Positions 26,007 through 34,319 of a stretch of DNA of 64,000 nt are shown here, piece after piece. The notes under the pieces are model-generated. The model was not told where the DNA came from, made no database searches, and saw only the letters and a list, made by a program, of their open reading frames with translations. This DNA comes from Parabacteroides sp. (GTDB taxonomy: Bacteria > Bacteroidota > Bacteroidia > Bacteroidales > Tannerellaceae), in the NCBI GenBank assembly GCA_017937385.1, contig JAGBDR010000003.1, positions 1-64,000 of the forward strand, given 5' to 3'. Numbering within the stretch: position 1 is the first letter of the stretch; each line of letters starts with the position of its first letter. Made by a program: the position numbers and the translations under genes.

Positions 26007-26014
26007 CAAAAATA
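26007..26014 (-). promoter_or_regulatory. Promoter -7 element for the DHOD-like gene
   Basis: Minus-strand TATTTTTG, 27 nt before the ATG. A TTTG box at 26036-26033 is 18 bp upstream, slightly short of the usual spacing. Confidence 0.5.
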
Positions 26015-26040
26015 GAGAATTATATTCAATTACAAATTAG

Positions 26041-26065
26041 GAACGGGAATTTAATATTCCCGTTC
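26041..26065 (-). terminator. Hairpin overlapping the YggS stop codon
   Basis: GAACGGGAAT (26041-26050) and ATTCCCGTTC (26056-26065) form a perfect 10-bp stem with a 5-nt loop. The stop codon of the PLP-protein gene lies in the loop. No long T run follows, so it could be a terminator or an mRNA 3' hairpin. Confidence 0.55.
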
Positions 26066-26719
26066 TCCGAAAATGTGGGTCCCTATACGGACCATCGTAC
26101 TGCCTTCCCGAATGGCGATCGGGTAGTCATGGCTCATTCCCATCGATAATTCGCAGAAAGATTCGTCCTCCTTGAATACCGCGTTTTTCAGTTCAGTGAA
26201 AAGCGTATGGAGCGCATGGAACTCCTCTTGGATTTGCGCGGCCTTGTCGGTGTTTGTCGCCATTCCCATCAGTCCGCATATCCGGATGTTGGGAAGGGCG
26301 TTGGGCGACAGGCCGTGCAGCAACTCGCGGCATTCGTCGGGGCTGAAACCATGCTTGGCTTCTTCCTGCGCGACGTGTATCTCCAGCAATACCCGGATGA
26401 TACGGCCGTGTTTAGCTGCCTGCTTGTTGACTTCCTGCAAGAGTTTCAGCGAGTCGATGCTGTGTATCGTATGGATAAACGGGGCGATGTCTTTCACCTT
26501 GTTGCTCTGTAACGGGCCGATAAAATGCCATTCGATGTCGTCGGGCAGGACCTTTTGTTTGGCCGTCAGCTCCTGGGCCCTGCTTTCGCCGAACACACGT
26601 TGTCCGGCGTCGTAGGCTTCCTGCAGCGCTTCGACGGGATGGAACTTGGAGACCGCTACCAGCGTGACATGTGCCGGCAGCGATGCTTTCAGTCTGGTTA
26701 TATTTTCGGTGATGCTCAT
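26051..26719 (-). CDS. YggS/PLPBP family pyridoxal-phosphate-binding protein
   Basis: 222 residues with the alanine-racemase-like barrel. The PLP lysine is Lys25 in LVAVSKFHP. Other conserved parts are FGESRAQEL, WHFIGPLQSNKV and LSMGMSHDYPIAI. These proteins maintain PLP homeostasis and affect amino-acid pools, and have no demonstrated enzymatic activity. The start overlaps the DUF4494 stop (ATGA), giving a two-gene operon. Confidence 0.95.
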   Translation of the reverse strand: MSITENITRLKASLPAHVTLVAVSKFHPVEALQEAYDAGQRVFGESRAQELTAKQKVLPDDIEWHFIGPLQSNKVKDIAPFIHTIHSIDSLKLLQEVNKQAAKHGRIIRVLLEIHVAQEEAKHGFSPDECRELLHGLSPNALPNIRICGLMGMATNTDKAAQIQEEFHALHTLFTELKNAVFKEDESFCELSMGMSHDYPIAIREGSTMVRIGTHIFGEREY

Positions 26720-27222
26720 GCTTCTGTTGTTTCCGCCTGTTTTTTCTGTTCGGCAATCAGTTCTTCTTCGGATTTCTTTTCCGCAGGGACACTGTTGGCA
26801 TCGAATGGGAAGACATCCATCAGTTGGGTTTCCGTGACGGACGCGATGGTATAGTCGGCAAGCGTACCTTTCATGCCATCTTCCAATACGGCGATCGCCT
26901 CTTTCAGGCTGGAGGCCTGTGCCAACATCTGTGCGGCGGTCTTCTTTTCGGCTCCGCTCTTTTCGTCGAGGGTGATGAAATAGACTTTGATCTTATAGAA
27001 ACGGTCGCCGTTTTCGTTGAAGAACAACTCCGACAAGCGAGCGCGTTTGATATCTGTCACTGTAAATTCACCGGATACGAAAGGGCGGATTTCTTCGATG
27101 ATGCGGGCTTCCGCTTCTGTGAACGAGAGGGCGTCAACCAAGTAAGGTTCCGTCACTTTCTTTTGCATTCCATTCTCCATGATTTTCTCGAAGGAGACTT
27201 TACATTCAAACCAGTTATGCAT
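26716..27222 (-). CDS. DUF4494 domain-containing protein
   Basis: 168 residues, no signal peptide or membrane segment. The family is restricted to Bacteroidetes and has no known function. The start MHNWFECKVSFEKI and the YLVDALSFTEAEARIIEEI segment are typical. The C-terminus is charged (EEELIAEQKKQAETTEA). It is the first gene of a two-gene operon with the PLP-binding protein. Confidence 0.85.
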   Translation of the reverse strand: MHNWFECKVSFEKIMENGMQKKVTEPYLVDALSFTEAEARIIEEIRPFVSGEFTVTDIKRARLSELFFNENGDRFYKIKVYFITLDEKSGAEKKTAAQMLAQASSLKEAIAVLEDGMKGTLADYTIASVTETQLMDVFPFDANSVPAEKKSEEELIAEQKKQAETTEA

Positions 27223-27267
27223 ATTTATATGTTTTATAATGTCTGTATTTGTATTTCAAACGAGGTA

Positions 27268-27298
27268 CAAATATAACGGCAATTCGGGAATTAAACAA
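27268..27298 (-). promoter_or_regulatory. Promoter of the DUF4494-yggS operon
   Basis: Minus strand: TTG (27298-27296), 20-bp spacer, TATATTTG (27275-27268). Confidence 0.6.
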
Positions 27299-27308
27299 CC
27301 GCAACGGC

Positions 27309-27932
27309 TTATTTGCTGTACCTGTATTTTCTCCAGTCCGGAAAGGTGTATCTCAGGAAGTCACGCAGTGTCTGTCGGTTCACTCCGAATTTCTTGGCGA
27401 TTTCATTCATCGAACATTTCTCATTGATCATTTTCCGAATGGTATTCTCATTGCTGGATAGCCGGGCGTTCAGTTTCTTCTTGCCTTTCGGACGGCCGAG
27501 TTTCGTGCCTTCCGCCTTTTTGCGTGCCAGTGCTTCCCGGGTACGTTGCGAGATCAGGTTACGTTCGATTTCCGCGCTGAGGCTGAAGGCAAAAGCCAGG
27601 ATTTTACTGTTGATGTTATTTCCTAATTCATAGCGTTCTTTGACGGTCAGGACAATGATGTCCCGTTCCATACACTGGTGGAGGAAACTCATGACCTGCA
27701 TCAGGTTGCGTCCCAGCCTGGACAGCTCTGATGTGACAAGTGTGTCGCCTTTGCTGATTTGTTTTAACAACCTGCCAAGCTGGCGGTCTGAAACATTTGT
27801 TGTTCCACTGATGGTTTCATCTACCCAACGTTCGATCCGAAAGCCTTTTTCCTTGGAATAGTTTTCGATTTCAAATCGTTGATTCTCGGTGCTTTGTTTG
27901 TCTGTGCTGACTCTTACATAGCCGTAAATCAT
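27309..27932 (-). CDS. Serine recombinase (resolvase/invertase family), orphan
   Basis: 207 residues from the ATG at 27932 (MIYGYVRVSTDKQ). Catalytic Ser9 is in VRVSTDKQS, with conserved SELSRLGRNLMQV and the EIERNLISQRTREAL segment. A C-terminal helix-turn-helix has NEIAKKFGVNRQTLRDFLR. The size and layout match small invertases such as the Bacteroides fragilis Mpi enzyme that flips capsule promoters. No transposase, resolution site or obvious flanking inverted repeat is visible. It sits directly upstream of and divergent from fkp. Confidence 0.92.
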   Translation of the reverse strand: MIYGYVRVSTDKQSTENQRFEIENYSKEKGFRIERWVDETISGTTNVSDRQLGRLLKQISKGDTLVTSELSRLGRNLMQVMSFLHQCMERDIIVLTVKERYELGNNINSKILAFAFSLSAEIERNLISQRTREALARKKAEGTKLGRPKGKKKLNARLSSNENTIRKMINEKCSMNEIAKKFGVNRQTLRDFLRYTFPDWRKYRYSK

Positions 27933-28087
27933 ATTTAGAATATTAAAAGTGAATAAATAAAGGGAATTCTGAGTGAAAAGAGTTATGGGATTGTGGAGGA
28001 TAGGGACCATCTGGTTGAAAGTATCTTTTGTGCAAAGGTGTGGATTCTCGCCGAACAGGAAATTGCAGTTATGATTTTTAAACTAAA

Positions 28088-28121
28088 TTGTGCGGAGTGA
28101 GGCAAGAAAGCTGTACATTTG
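28088..28121 (+). promoter_or_regulatory. Promoter of fkp
   Basis: TTGTG at 28088-28092 and TACATTTG at 28114-28121, 21 bp apart. Both boxes, the following CGG and the spacing are identical to the Crp/Fnr gene promoter at 6556-6589, but the dyad is absent. Confidence 0.65.
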
Positions 28122-28141
28122 TCGGAAATAAAGATAAGAAT

Positions 28142-30988
28142 ATGAAGAAATTATTGTCGCTGCCGCCTAACTTGGTCGGCAGTTTTCATGAGATAACAAA
28201 TGCCGATCCGGCAGAATGGTTCTGTACATCCGACCCTGTTGGTGCCCGTTTGGGATCAGGCGGAGGAACGGCCTGGCTACTTGAGTCTTGCCGCCGCCGC
28301 GATGAGGCTGCCGGGATGTTGCCGGCCGGGGAATGGCTGGCACGTGAGAAACGGATTTTGCTGCATGCCGGCGGGCAGAGCCGACGTTTGCCCGGCTACG
28401 CGCCTTCGGGCAAGATCCTGACCCCGATTCCGGTGTTCCGGTGGGCAAGAGGACAGAAATTATCCCAAAACCTCCTTTCGCTCCAGCTCCCATTGTATGA
28501 AGCGATCATGCGCAAGGCACCGGATTCGCTGCATACGCTGGTTGCCAGCGGTGATGTCTACCTGCGCAATAGCGAGCCGTTGCAGGAGATTCCCGAGGCC
28601 GATGTCGTTTGCTACGGCTTGTGGGTCGATCCCGCACTGGCCACCCGCCACGGCGTGTTCGTCTCGGACCGCAAGTCGCCCGACCGGCTCGACTTTATGC
28701 TCCAGAAGCCTACGCTGGATGAGTTGGGACGATTGGCGGGCACGCATCTTTTCCTGATGGATGTAGGTGTCTGGCTGCTCAGTGACCGGGCTGTGGAATT
28801 GCTGATGAAACATTCTTACGATCCGGACGAAAGGCAGTGGAAGGAATACGACCTGTATGCCGAGTTCGGCCTTGCGCTCGGCGCCCGTCCGCGCATAGCC
28901 GACGAAGAGCTGAACGCGCTGACTGTCGCCATCCTGCCGTTGCCGGGAGGCGAGTTCTATCACTATGGGACGAGCCGCGAACTGATCTCCTCGACGCTGT
29001 CGGTGCAGAACCTCGTGCGCGACCAGCGGGCGATCATGCAGCGCAAGGTGAAACCCCATCCCGCCATGTTTGTCCAGAACGCCGAAGTCTGTTGCCCGCT
29101 GACTTCCGACAATTCGGAACTTTGGGTCGAGAACAGTTTTGTCGGCAAACGGTGGACACTGGCTGACCGGCATATCATCACCGGCGTGCCGGCAAACGAT
29201 TGGGAACTGCGCATCCCATCCGGTGTCTGCGTGGATGTCGTGCCCGTCGGCGATGAAGCGTGGGTGGCCCGTCCCTACGGGTTCAATGATCCTTTCAAAG
29301 GCAATACACAGGACGGGACAACGTTTTTCATGGGGCGTCCCGTCGTGGATTGGGCGGTAGAACGGGCGGTCAGTCTGCCGGCGTGTGCCGACATGCAGAA
29401 CGCGCCCTTGTTCCCCGTTTGCCGGAATATGAACGAATTGGGAACCGTGTTGCGCTGGATGGTGTCCGAGCCCCATCTGGACGAAGGCCGCCGCGTGTGG
29501 GAAGCGGCTGAAAAGATGTCGGCCAACCAGCTTTCCGACCGTGCGAATCTCCGCCGCCTGTTTGCCCAGCGCGAAGCGTTCCGGAGGAAAAACTGGCCGA
29601 TGCTTGCCGCCAACCATGATAAAAGCATATTCTACCAGTTGGACTTGGCGGATGCCGCTTCCGAATTTGTTGCCGGAGGGATCGCGTTGCCGGAAACTTT
29701 GCCGGCCGGCGCTTCGCTGATGAAGCGCGTGCATGATAATATGTTTCGTGCCCGCGTCCTGCAACTTTCGGGAGAAGGCCGGGGCATGATGGAGCAACAG
29801 CAGGCCTTTTCCCTCTTGCGCGAAGGCTTGGTCGCGACGATTGCCGAAGAGAAACAGGCGCCTCGTCTGAATGTCTATCGCGACCAGATTGTCTGGGGAC
29901 GAAGCCCTGTGCGTATTGACCTGGCAGGCGGTTGGACCGATACGCCTCCTTACTGCCTGTATGCTGGCGGCAATGTCGTGAACGTGGCGGTCGAACTGAA
30001 CGGCCAGCCTCCTTTGCAGGTCTATGTGAAGCCGGCTCGCGAATATCGTGTCATTCTCCGTTCCATCGATATCGGAGCGATGGAGGTTGTTTCCACTTGG
30101 GACGAACTGCGTGACTTCAACAAGGTCGGCTCTCCTTTCTCCATCCCGAAAGCGGCATTGGCCCTGGCCGGTTTTGCGCCTGAGTTTTCGGCCGGCTGTT
30201 ATGCTTCGTTGGAAGAACAGTTGAAGGCGTTCGGCTGCGGATTAGAAGTGACGTTGCTGGCTGCCGTTCCTGCCGGTTCCGGACTGGGGACCAGTTCGAT
30301 CCTTGCGGCTACGGTGTTGGGTGCCTTGTCTGATTTCTGCGGCCTGGCATGGGACAAGAACGAGATCGGCAACCGGACGCTGATCCTCGAACAGTTGCTC
30401 ACGACCGGAGGGGGTTGGCAAGACCAGTATGGCGGTGTGTTGCATGGATTGAAACTGTTGCAGACGGGCGAGGGATTCCATCAGAACCCGTCGGTACGCT
30501 GGTTGCCGGAGTATCTTTTTACCGAGCCGGAATATCGTGCCTGCCATCTGCTTTATTACACGGGAATTACCCGTACGGCGAAAGATATCCTTGCGGAGAT
30601 CGTGCGTGGGATGTTCTTGAACAGTAGTTCCCATCTCCGGTTGCTTTCCGAAATGAAAGCGCATGCGTTGGATATGTACGAAGCCATCCTTCGGGGTGAT
30701 TTCGGTTCTTACGGCCGGCTGGTCGGCAAGAGTTGGGAACAAAACAAGGCGCTTGATGTCGGAACGAACCCGCCGGCGGTGGAACGGCTTATCGCCCGCA
30801 TCGACGAGTATGCCTTGGGCTATAAACTTCCCGGTGCCGGAGGCGGCGGCTACCTTTATATCGTAGCCAAAGACCCGGAAGCCGCTTTGCAGATCCGTCG
30901 CCTTCTCACCGCCGATCCGCAAAACGGCAACGCCCGCTTCGTCGAGATGAGTTTGTCCGATAAGGGCTTGCAGGTAAGCCGGTCGTAA
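28142..30988 (+). CDS. fkp: Bifunctional L-fucokinase / GDP-L-fucose pyrophosphorylase
   Basis: Converts free L-fucose to fucose-1-phosphate and then to GDP-fucose, the salvage route that lets Bacteroidales decorate capsule and surface glycoproteins with host-derived fucose. 948 residues, the same size as B. fragilis Fkp. The N-terminal nucleotidyltransferase half has LLHAGGQSRRLPGYAPSG near 77-94, and the C-terminal GHMP kinase half has VRIDLAGGWTDTPP, PAGSGLGTSSILAA and LPGAGGGGYLYIV. The ATG at 28142 was chosen over a longer frame from 28088 because that part is promoter DNA. Confidence 0.97.
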   Translation: MKKLLSLPPNLVGSFHEITNADPAEWFCTSDPVGARLGSGGGTAWLLESCRRRDEAAGMLPAGEWLAREKRILLHAGGQSRRLPGYAPSGKILTPIPVFRWARGQKLSQNLLSLQLPLYEAIMRKAPDSLHTLVASGDVYLRNSEPLQEIPEADVVCYGLWVDPALATRHGVFVSDRKSPDRLDFMLQKPTLDELGRLAGTHLFLMDVGVWLLSDRAVELLMKHSYDPDERQWKEYDLYAEFGLALGARPRIADEELNALTVAILPLPGGEFYHYGTSRELISSTLSVQNLVRDQRAIMQRKVKPHPAMFVQNAEVCCPLTSDNSELWVENSFVGKRWTLADRHIITGVPANDWELRIPSGVCVDVVPVGDEAWVARPYGFNDPFKGNTQDGTTFFMGRPVVDWAVERAVSLPACADMQNAPLFPVCRNMNELGTVLRWMVSEPHLDEGRRVWEAAEKMSANQLSDRANLRRLFAQREAFRRKNWPMLAANHDKSIFYQLDLADAASEFVAGGIALPETLPAGASLMKRVHDNMFRARVLQLSGEGRGMMEQQQAFSLLREGLVATIAEEKQAPRLNVYRDQIVWGRSPVRIDLAGGWTDTPPYCLYAGGNVVNVAVELNGQPPLQVYVKPAREYRVILRSIDIGAMEVVSTWDELRDFNKVGSPFSIPKAALALAGFAPEFSAGCYASLEEQLKAFGCGLEVTLLAAVPAGSGLGTSSILAATVLGALSDFCGLAWDKNEIGNRTLILEQLLTTGGGWQDQYGGVLHGLKLLQTGEGFHQNPSVRWLPEYLFTEPEYRACHLLYYTGITRTAKDILAEIVRGMFLNSSSHLRLLSEMKAHALDMYEAILRGDFGSYGRLVGKSWEQNKALDVGTNPPAVERLIARIDEYALGYKLPGAGGGGYLYIVAKDPEAALQIRRLLTADPQNGNARFVEMSLSDKGLQVSRS

Positions 30989-30999
30989 GGGGGTGGAAT

Positions 31000-31064
31000 T
31001 TCCATGCCCATCCGTTTTCCATTTCATGCCCATGCAATCAAAAACGCATGGGCATGGAATGGAA
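31000..31064. repeat. Intergenic repeat family D, copy 1 (CATGGGCATGGAA units)
   Basis: CATGCCCATGC (31025-31035) pairs with GCATGGGCATG (31046-31056). The stem extends outward to 31017 and 31064 with a G-T pair. A further CCATGCCCATCCG copy precedes it. It lies between the convergent fkp and acyltransferase genes and may terminate both. Relatives lie at 42.1 and 61.7 kb. Confidence 0.75.
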
Positions 31065-31067
31065 TTT

Positions 31068-32216
31068 CTATCTGCGGCTTAACCACTTTCTGACCGGTTC
31101 GTCGTAGAGTTTCAGGCAGAGGTAAGCCAGGATGATGCTGCCGAAGTAGACCACTATGGCCATCGGCCAGATTTCGGCGAACGTGTAAAGCTGGTTGTCG
31201 ATCAGCCAGGCATAGAACAGATACATGACCGGATAGTGGACGGCGTAGAGCGGATAGGAGATGTCTCCTAAGAATTTGCATAGTTGCGTCGAACGTTTAT
31301 CCGTCGTCTTTCCGGAAGCGCCGAGCCGGACAAGGGTCGGGAAGACGAGGCCGATGCAGACGATCTCGAATAGCCCGTTGAGGCTGATCGGGGAGGCGTC
31401 TACTTTTATATAGGGCACACAGAAGAGGACCAACAGGACAACCGAACAGATCCAGAAAGCCCCTTTCGTTTGGACCGGTTTGAAATTGCGGGACAACAGC
31501 ATTCCCAACGAGAAGGGGAAGAGCATGCGCAGGAAACCTCCGAGGAAATTCACACCGTCGAGCGTCCAGCCGACACCGATCATGTCGTATCCGGAAACAT
31601 CGAAGAGCGTGAATCCGGCAAGCCCTATCCCTAAAAGGGCGACGAGCACGGTCAGCGCTTTGTTGGAAAGGCGGTGAATGAAAAGAGCGTAAAGGATGTT
31701 GCCGATGTATTCGAAGAAGAGCGACCAACTTGGGCCGTTAAGAGGGAACATTTCACCATTGCCGCGCACTTCGTAGCCCGCACCGGGCAGGGCGGGAATG
31801 AAAAACAGCGTGCAGAGCAAGGACAACATCACCATTGAGGTCGCTACCTGTTTGCCGTCCCATTGGACACTGCCTTGCAGGAAGAAAGCGATGGTCCCCA
31901 GTAAGGCTCCCATGACGATCATCGGATGGAGGCGGATCAGGCGGCGTTTGAAGAAGTTGCCCGTAGTCAGGGTTTTTCCCAAACGGTCGTCGTAGGCGTA
32001 TCCGATCACGAAACCGGAGAGGATGAAGAAGAAATCGACGGCCAGATAACCGTGGTTGATCGTCGTGATTGTCGTTCCTCCGGCCGCAAACGAAAGGCCT
32101 TCGAAGATGTGGTAGAAAACGACTAATAGGGCGGCTACCCCGCGCAATCCGTCAAGGAGCTCGTAATGGGGCTTGGTATCCGCAAAAGCGGCTGATGAGA
32201 TTGTAGTGTCTGACAT
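31068..32216 (-). CDS. Acyltransferase family 3 membrane protein
   Basis: 382 residues with about ten hydrophobic segments. The N-terminal motif LDGLRGVAALLVVFYH (about 22-37) holds the conserved R and the catalytic-type His, and a second signature is VDFFFILSGFVIGYAY. These integral inner-membrane enzymes transfer acetyl or other acyl groups to sugars of surface polysaccharides, lipids or glycans. The acceptor is unknown, and the neighbouring fkp gene hints at surface glycans. It ends in KLYDEPVRKWLSRR. Confidence 0.9.
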   Translation of the reverse strand: MSDTTISSAAFADTKPHYELLDGLRGVAALLVVFYHIFEGLSFAAGGTTITTINHGYLAVDFFFILSGFVIGYAYDDRLGKTLTTGNFFKRRLIRLHPMIVMGALLGTIAFFLQGSVQWDGKQVATSMVMLSLLCTLFFIPALPGAGYEVRGNGEMFPLNGPSWSLFFEYIGNILYALFIHRLSNKALTVLVALLGIGLAGFTLFDVSGYDMIGVGWTLDGVNFLGGFLRMLFPFSLGMLLSRNFKPVQTKGAFWICSVVLLVLFCVPYIKVDASPISLNGLFEIVCIGLVFPTLVRLGASGKTTDKRSTQLCKFLGDISYPLYAVHYPVMYLFYAWLIDNQLYTFAEIWPMAIVVYFGSIILAYLCLKLYDEPVRKWLSRR

Positions 32217-32248
32217 TGATATTGAATTAGATATTTGTAATATGCGGA

Positions 32249-32256
32249 CAAAGGTA
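32249..32256 (-). promoter_or_regulatory. Promoter -7 element for the acyltransferase gene
   Basis: Minus-strand TACCTTTG, 32 nt before the ATG. Confidence 0.45.
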
Positions 32257-32424
32257 CTCGTTTCCGGGAGTAAAAAATTTGTCCTAAGTCAAATTCGGTT
32301 ATCCGTTCGCCCGGAGCCGGCTGAGCGTGGAAAGCCGGATGCCTAAGTAAAAAAGTTGGCAACCAAGCGGTCGTTTTCCTCATCCCTCTTGATTGCCCCC
32401 TCTTTCTTATTTTAATAACCCATC

Positions 32425-32453
32425 AAAATTGTCAATTGTCCATTATCAATTGA
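32425..32453. repeat. Intergenic repeat family A, copy 2
   Basis: A TTGTCAATTGTCCATTATC-type unit ends directly at the stop codon of the sugar-kinase-like gene, as the copies at 7.3 and 33.8 kb do for their genes. Confidence 0.75.
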
Positions 32454-33551
32454 CTACAGCCATTCCTCCATGAACGCATCCATCTTCTCTGCGTGCGCTT
32501 CGAGGCTTTGGAGCAGTTTGAACTGGGCCTTGGTACGGATCAGGTTGTGCTTCGGGCTGTGTATCTTGTAGTAGGTATCGCCATTGATGTAGTCGGTCAG
32601 GAACCGGACGGTCTGCATGTAGGTCAGCAAGCGGCCACCGTAGGGGAGCAACTTGATTTCCGTCGGGGTCAGGAACGACTGGGCTTTCTCCATATAGCCG
32701 CGTGTGTAGGCTTTGAAGATGTCCATGTTGACGTTGACGTTGTCCAGGTTCTCATCATCTTCGGCACCGGTATTGGCACCTGTGCGGATGAAGTCGCCGA
32801 TGTCCGACAAGACGAAGCCCGGCATGACCGTGTCGAGGTCGATCACACACAAGACCTTGCCGCTTTCGGCATCGAACATCATGTTGTTGACCTTCGTGTC
32901 GCAATGGTTCGTGCGCTTTTTCAGTTTGCCTTCACGATAGAGGCGTTCCTGGATGCACATTGCTTCGGCGCGTTTTTCGATTTCGTCGATCAAGTCCTTC
33001 ACTTCGTCCAAACGGCCGGCGGCATTTGCCTTCACTGCATCGCGGAATTGCTCCAAACGGAATTCCATGTTGTGGAAGTTCGGGATGGTTTCGCCCAACG
33101 TGCCTTCCGGAATGTCGGCCAGCATGGACTGGAAGTCGCCGAAAGCCTTGCCGGCTTCGTAAGAGAGTTCCGGGTTGACCTCTTCATAGCTCTTGCTGTC
33201 CGGAATGAACAGGCAGACGCGCCAATAGCTGTCTCCGTCGAAGTAGTACAACTTGTTGTCTTTTGTCGGAAGGAAAGTCAAGACTTTGCGGTCGATGTCG
33301 CTTTCGCCTTTTTCCTCCAGTTTCTTGCGGATATGCGAAGTGACGATCTGGATGTTGTTCTGCAACATATCCACGTTTGTGAAGATCAGGTGGTTGATGC
33401 GTTGCAGGACGTATTTGATTTCGCCTTTTTCGTTTGTTACTTTCAGCGTATCGTTAATGTGTCCGTTCCCGAATGGTTCGGCGGAAACAACTTTCTCTGT
33501 GAGCTGGAACTGGTCCAGGATGTTCAGTAATTGTTCTTTCGTTTTTGCCAT
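32454..33551 (-). CDS. Aminoglycoside-phosphotransferase-family sugar kinase (N-acetylhexosamine kinase-like)
   Basis: 365 residues from the ATG at 33551 (MAKTKEQLLNILDQF). Catalytic HCDTKVNNMMFD and metal-binding VIDLDTVMPGF are the APH/choline-kinase signatures, with a nucleotide-binding N-terminal lobe (FGNGHINDTLKV, then YVLQRINH). Related Bacteroidales and bifidobacterial enzymes phosphorylate N-acetylhexosamines from mucin glycans at C1, so that role is plausible but not shown. The longer frame from 33632 reads through repeat DNA and is rejected. It forms a single-gene unit. Confidence 0.83.
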   Translation of the reverse strand: MAKTKEQLLNILDQFQLTEKVVSAEPFGNGHINDTLKVTNEKGEIKYVLQRINHLIFTNVDMLQNNIQIVTSHIRKKLEEKGESDIDRKVLTFLPTKDNKLYYFDGDSYWRVCLFIPDSKSYEEVNPELSYEAGKAFGDFQSMLADIPEGTLGETIPNFHNMEFRLEQFRDAVKANAAGRLDEVKDLIDEIEKRAEAMCIQERLYREGKLKKRTNHCDTKVNNMMFDAESGKVLCVIDLDTVMPGFVLSDIGDFIRTGANTGAEDDENLDNVNVNMDIFKAYTRGYMEKAQSFLTPTEIKLLPYGGRLLTYMQTVRFLTDYINGDTYYKIHSPKHNLIRTKAQFKLLQSLEAHAEKMDAFMEEWL

Positions 33552-33566
33552 GGCATTATAATAAAA

Positions 33567-33596
33567 TTGATAGTTGACAATTGACAATTGACAATG
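33567..33596. repeat. Intergenic repeat family A, copy 3
   Basis: Three TTGACAA units lie just upstream of the kinase-like gene ATG, between its -7 element and its start, so they would form part of the 5' leader. Confidence 0.7.
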
Positions 33597-33639
33597 ATGC
33601 AAAGCACGGGGCTTATTCATGCAGATCATCAATTACGTA

Positions 33640-33647
33640 CAAAAGTA
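33640..33647 (-). promoter_or_regulatory. Promoter -7 element for the kinase-like gene
   Basis: Minus-strand TACTTTTG, matching TAnnTTTG, 88 nt before the ATG with repeat family A in the leader. Confidence 0.45.
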
Positions 33648-33747
33648 AGAATATCTTTGTAAATAAAAAACGGAAGTTGCTTTCTTTCCTGTTTGCCGGA
33701 TCGAAAAAGCCGGTTTCCGGGACCGGAAAGCTATGATACATGACAAT

Positions 33748-33784
33748 AAAAAAGGCCATTCTTTATCAGAACAGCCCTTTTCTA
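33748..33784 (-). terminator. Rho-independent terminator of rpmE
   Basis: On the minus strand AAAAGGGCTGTTCT folds back on AGAATGGCCTTTTTT, giving a stem with a small internal mismatch followed by six T. It lies 56 bp after the rpmE stop. Confidence 0.8.
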
Positions 33785-33803
33785 TATTTTTATTTATCAA
33801 ACC

Positions 33804-33836
33804 CAATTGTCAATTATCCATTGTCAATTGTCCATT
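33804..33836. repeat. Intergenic repeat family A, copy 4
   Basis: AATTGTCAATTATCC and TTGTCAATTGTCC units lie between the rpmE stop codon and its terminator. Confidence 0.75.
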
Positions 33837-33840
33837 TATT

Positions 33841-34095
33841 TTACTTCTTGTTGCGGTTACCGTAGCGGCTCATGAACTTATCAACACGTCCGGCAGTATC
33901 GACCAATTTAGCCTTACCTGTATAGAACGGGTGAGAAGTACTTGAGATTTCAACCTTTACCAACGGATAAGTAACACCGTCGATTTCAATCGTTTCTTTT
34001 GCATTGATAGTAGAACGAGTGATAAACATATCCTCGTTTGACATGTCCTTGAATACTACAGGACGATAGTTGTCAGGATGAATTCCTTTTTTCAT
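33841..34095 (-). CDS. rpmE: 50S ribosomal protein L31, type B
   Basis: 84 residues, opening [19 protein letters not shown]. It lacks the CxxC pairs of zinc-type L31, so this is the zinc-free type B form. Type B paralogues often replace the zinc form when zinc is scarce; some Bacteroidales carry only this form. Single-gene unit with a complete promoter and terminator. Confidence 0.97.
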   Translation of the reverse strand: MKKGIHPDNYRPVVFKDMSNEDMFITRSTINAKETIEIDGVTYPLVKVEISSTSHPFYTGKAKLVDTAGRVDKFMSRYGNRNKK

Positions 34096-34158
34096 TGCTT
34101 TGTTATCTTATTAATTTATTCTTAACTACTTGAGTTTGGTAACCGGTATTTTGGGTTG

Positions 34159-34189
34159 CAAAGGTATGGATTTGAGTTGAACAAACAAA
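34159..34189 (-). promoter_or_regulatory. Promoter of rpmE
   Basis: Minus strand: TTTG (34189-34186), 19-bp spacer, TACCTTTG (34166-34159). Confidence 0.65.
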
Positions 34190-34271
34190 GAAATTTGAAT
34201 TATTTTTTCGTTCCGGTTTACTTTTGTGTTATTTTAGTATGTTTAAGAGCATAATGTTTTCGGATAGTTCT

Positions 34272-34279
34272 TATCTTTG
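34272..34279 (+). promoter_or_regulatory. Promoter -7 element for fba
   Basis: TATCTTTG, 40 nt before the ATG. Confidence 0.55.
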
Positions 34280-34319
34280 TGGAAGATTTTTAATCATTAA
34301 CGTAATAACATCTACAACA

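Noticed and set aside
27826-27840. AACGTTCGA sequence as a possible Mpi-type recombination half-site
   Set aside because: It lies inside the recombinase gene itself, differs from the recalled Mpi half-site, and has no inverted partner nearby.
28460-29797. 445-codon minus-strand frame opposite fkp
   Set aside because: GC-rich codons in fkp remove stops on the other strand. No family resemblance.
32217-32424. Possible tRNA or small RNA gene in the acyltransferase-kinase gap
   Set aside because: I could find no cloverleaf, CCA end or promoter-terminator pair; only the acyltransferase promoter is clear.
33552-33632. N-terminal extension of the kinase-like protein
   Set aside because: These codons read repeat family A and leader DNA; the family start matches the ATG at 33551.
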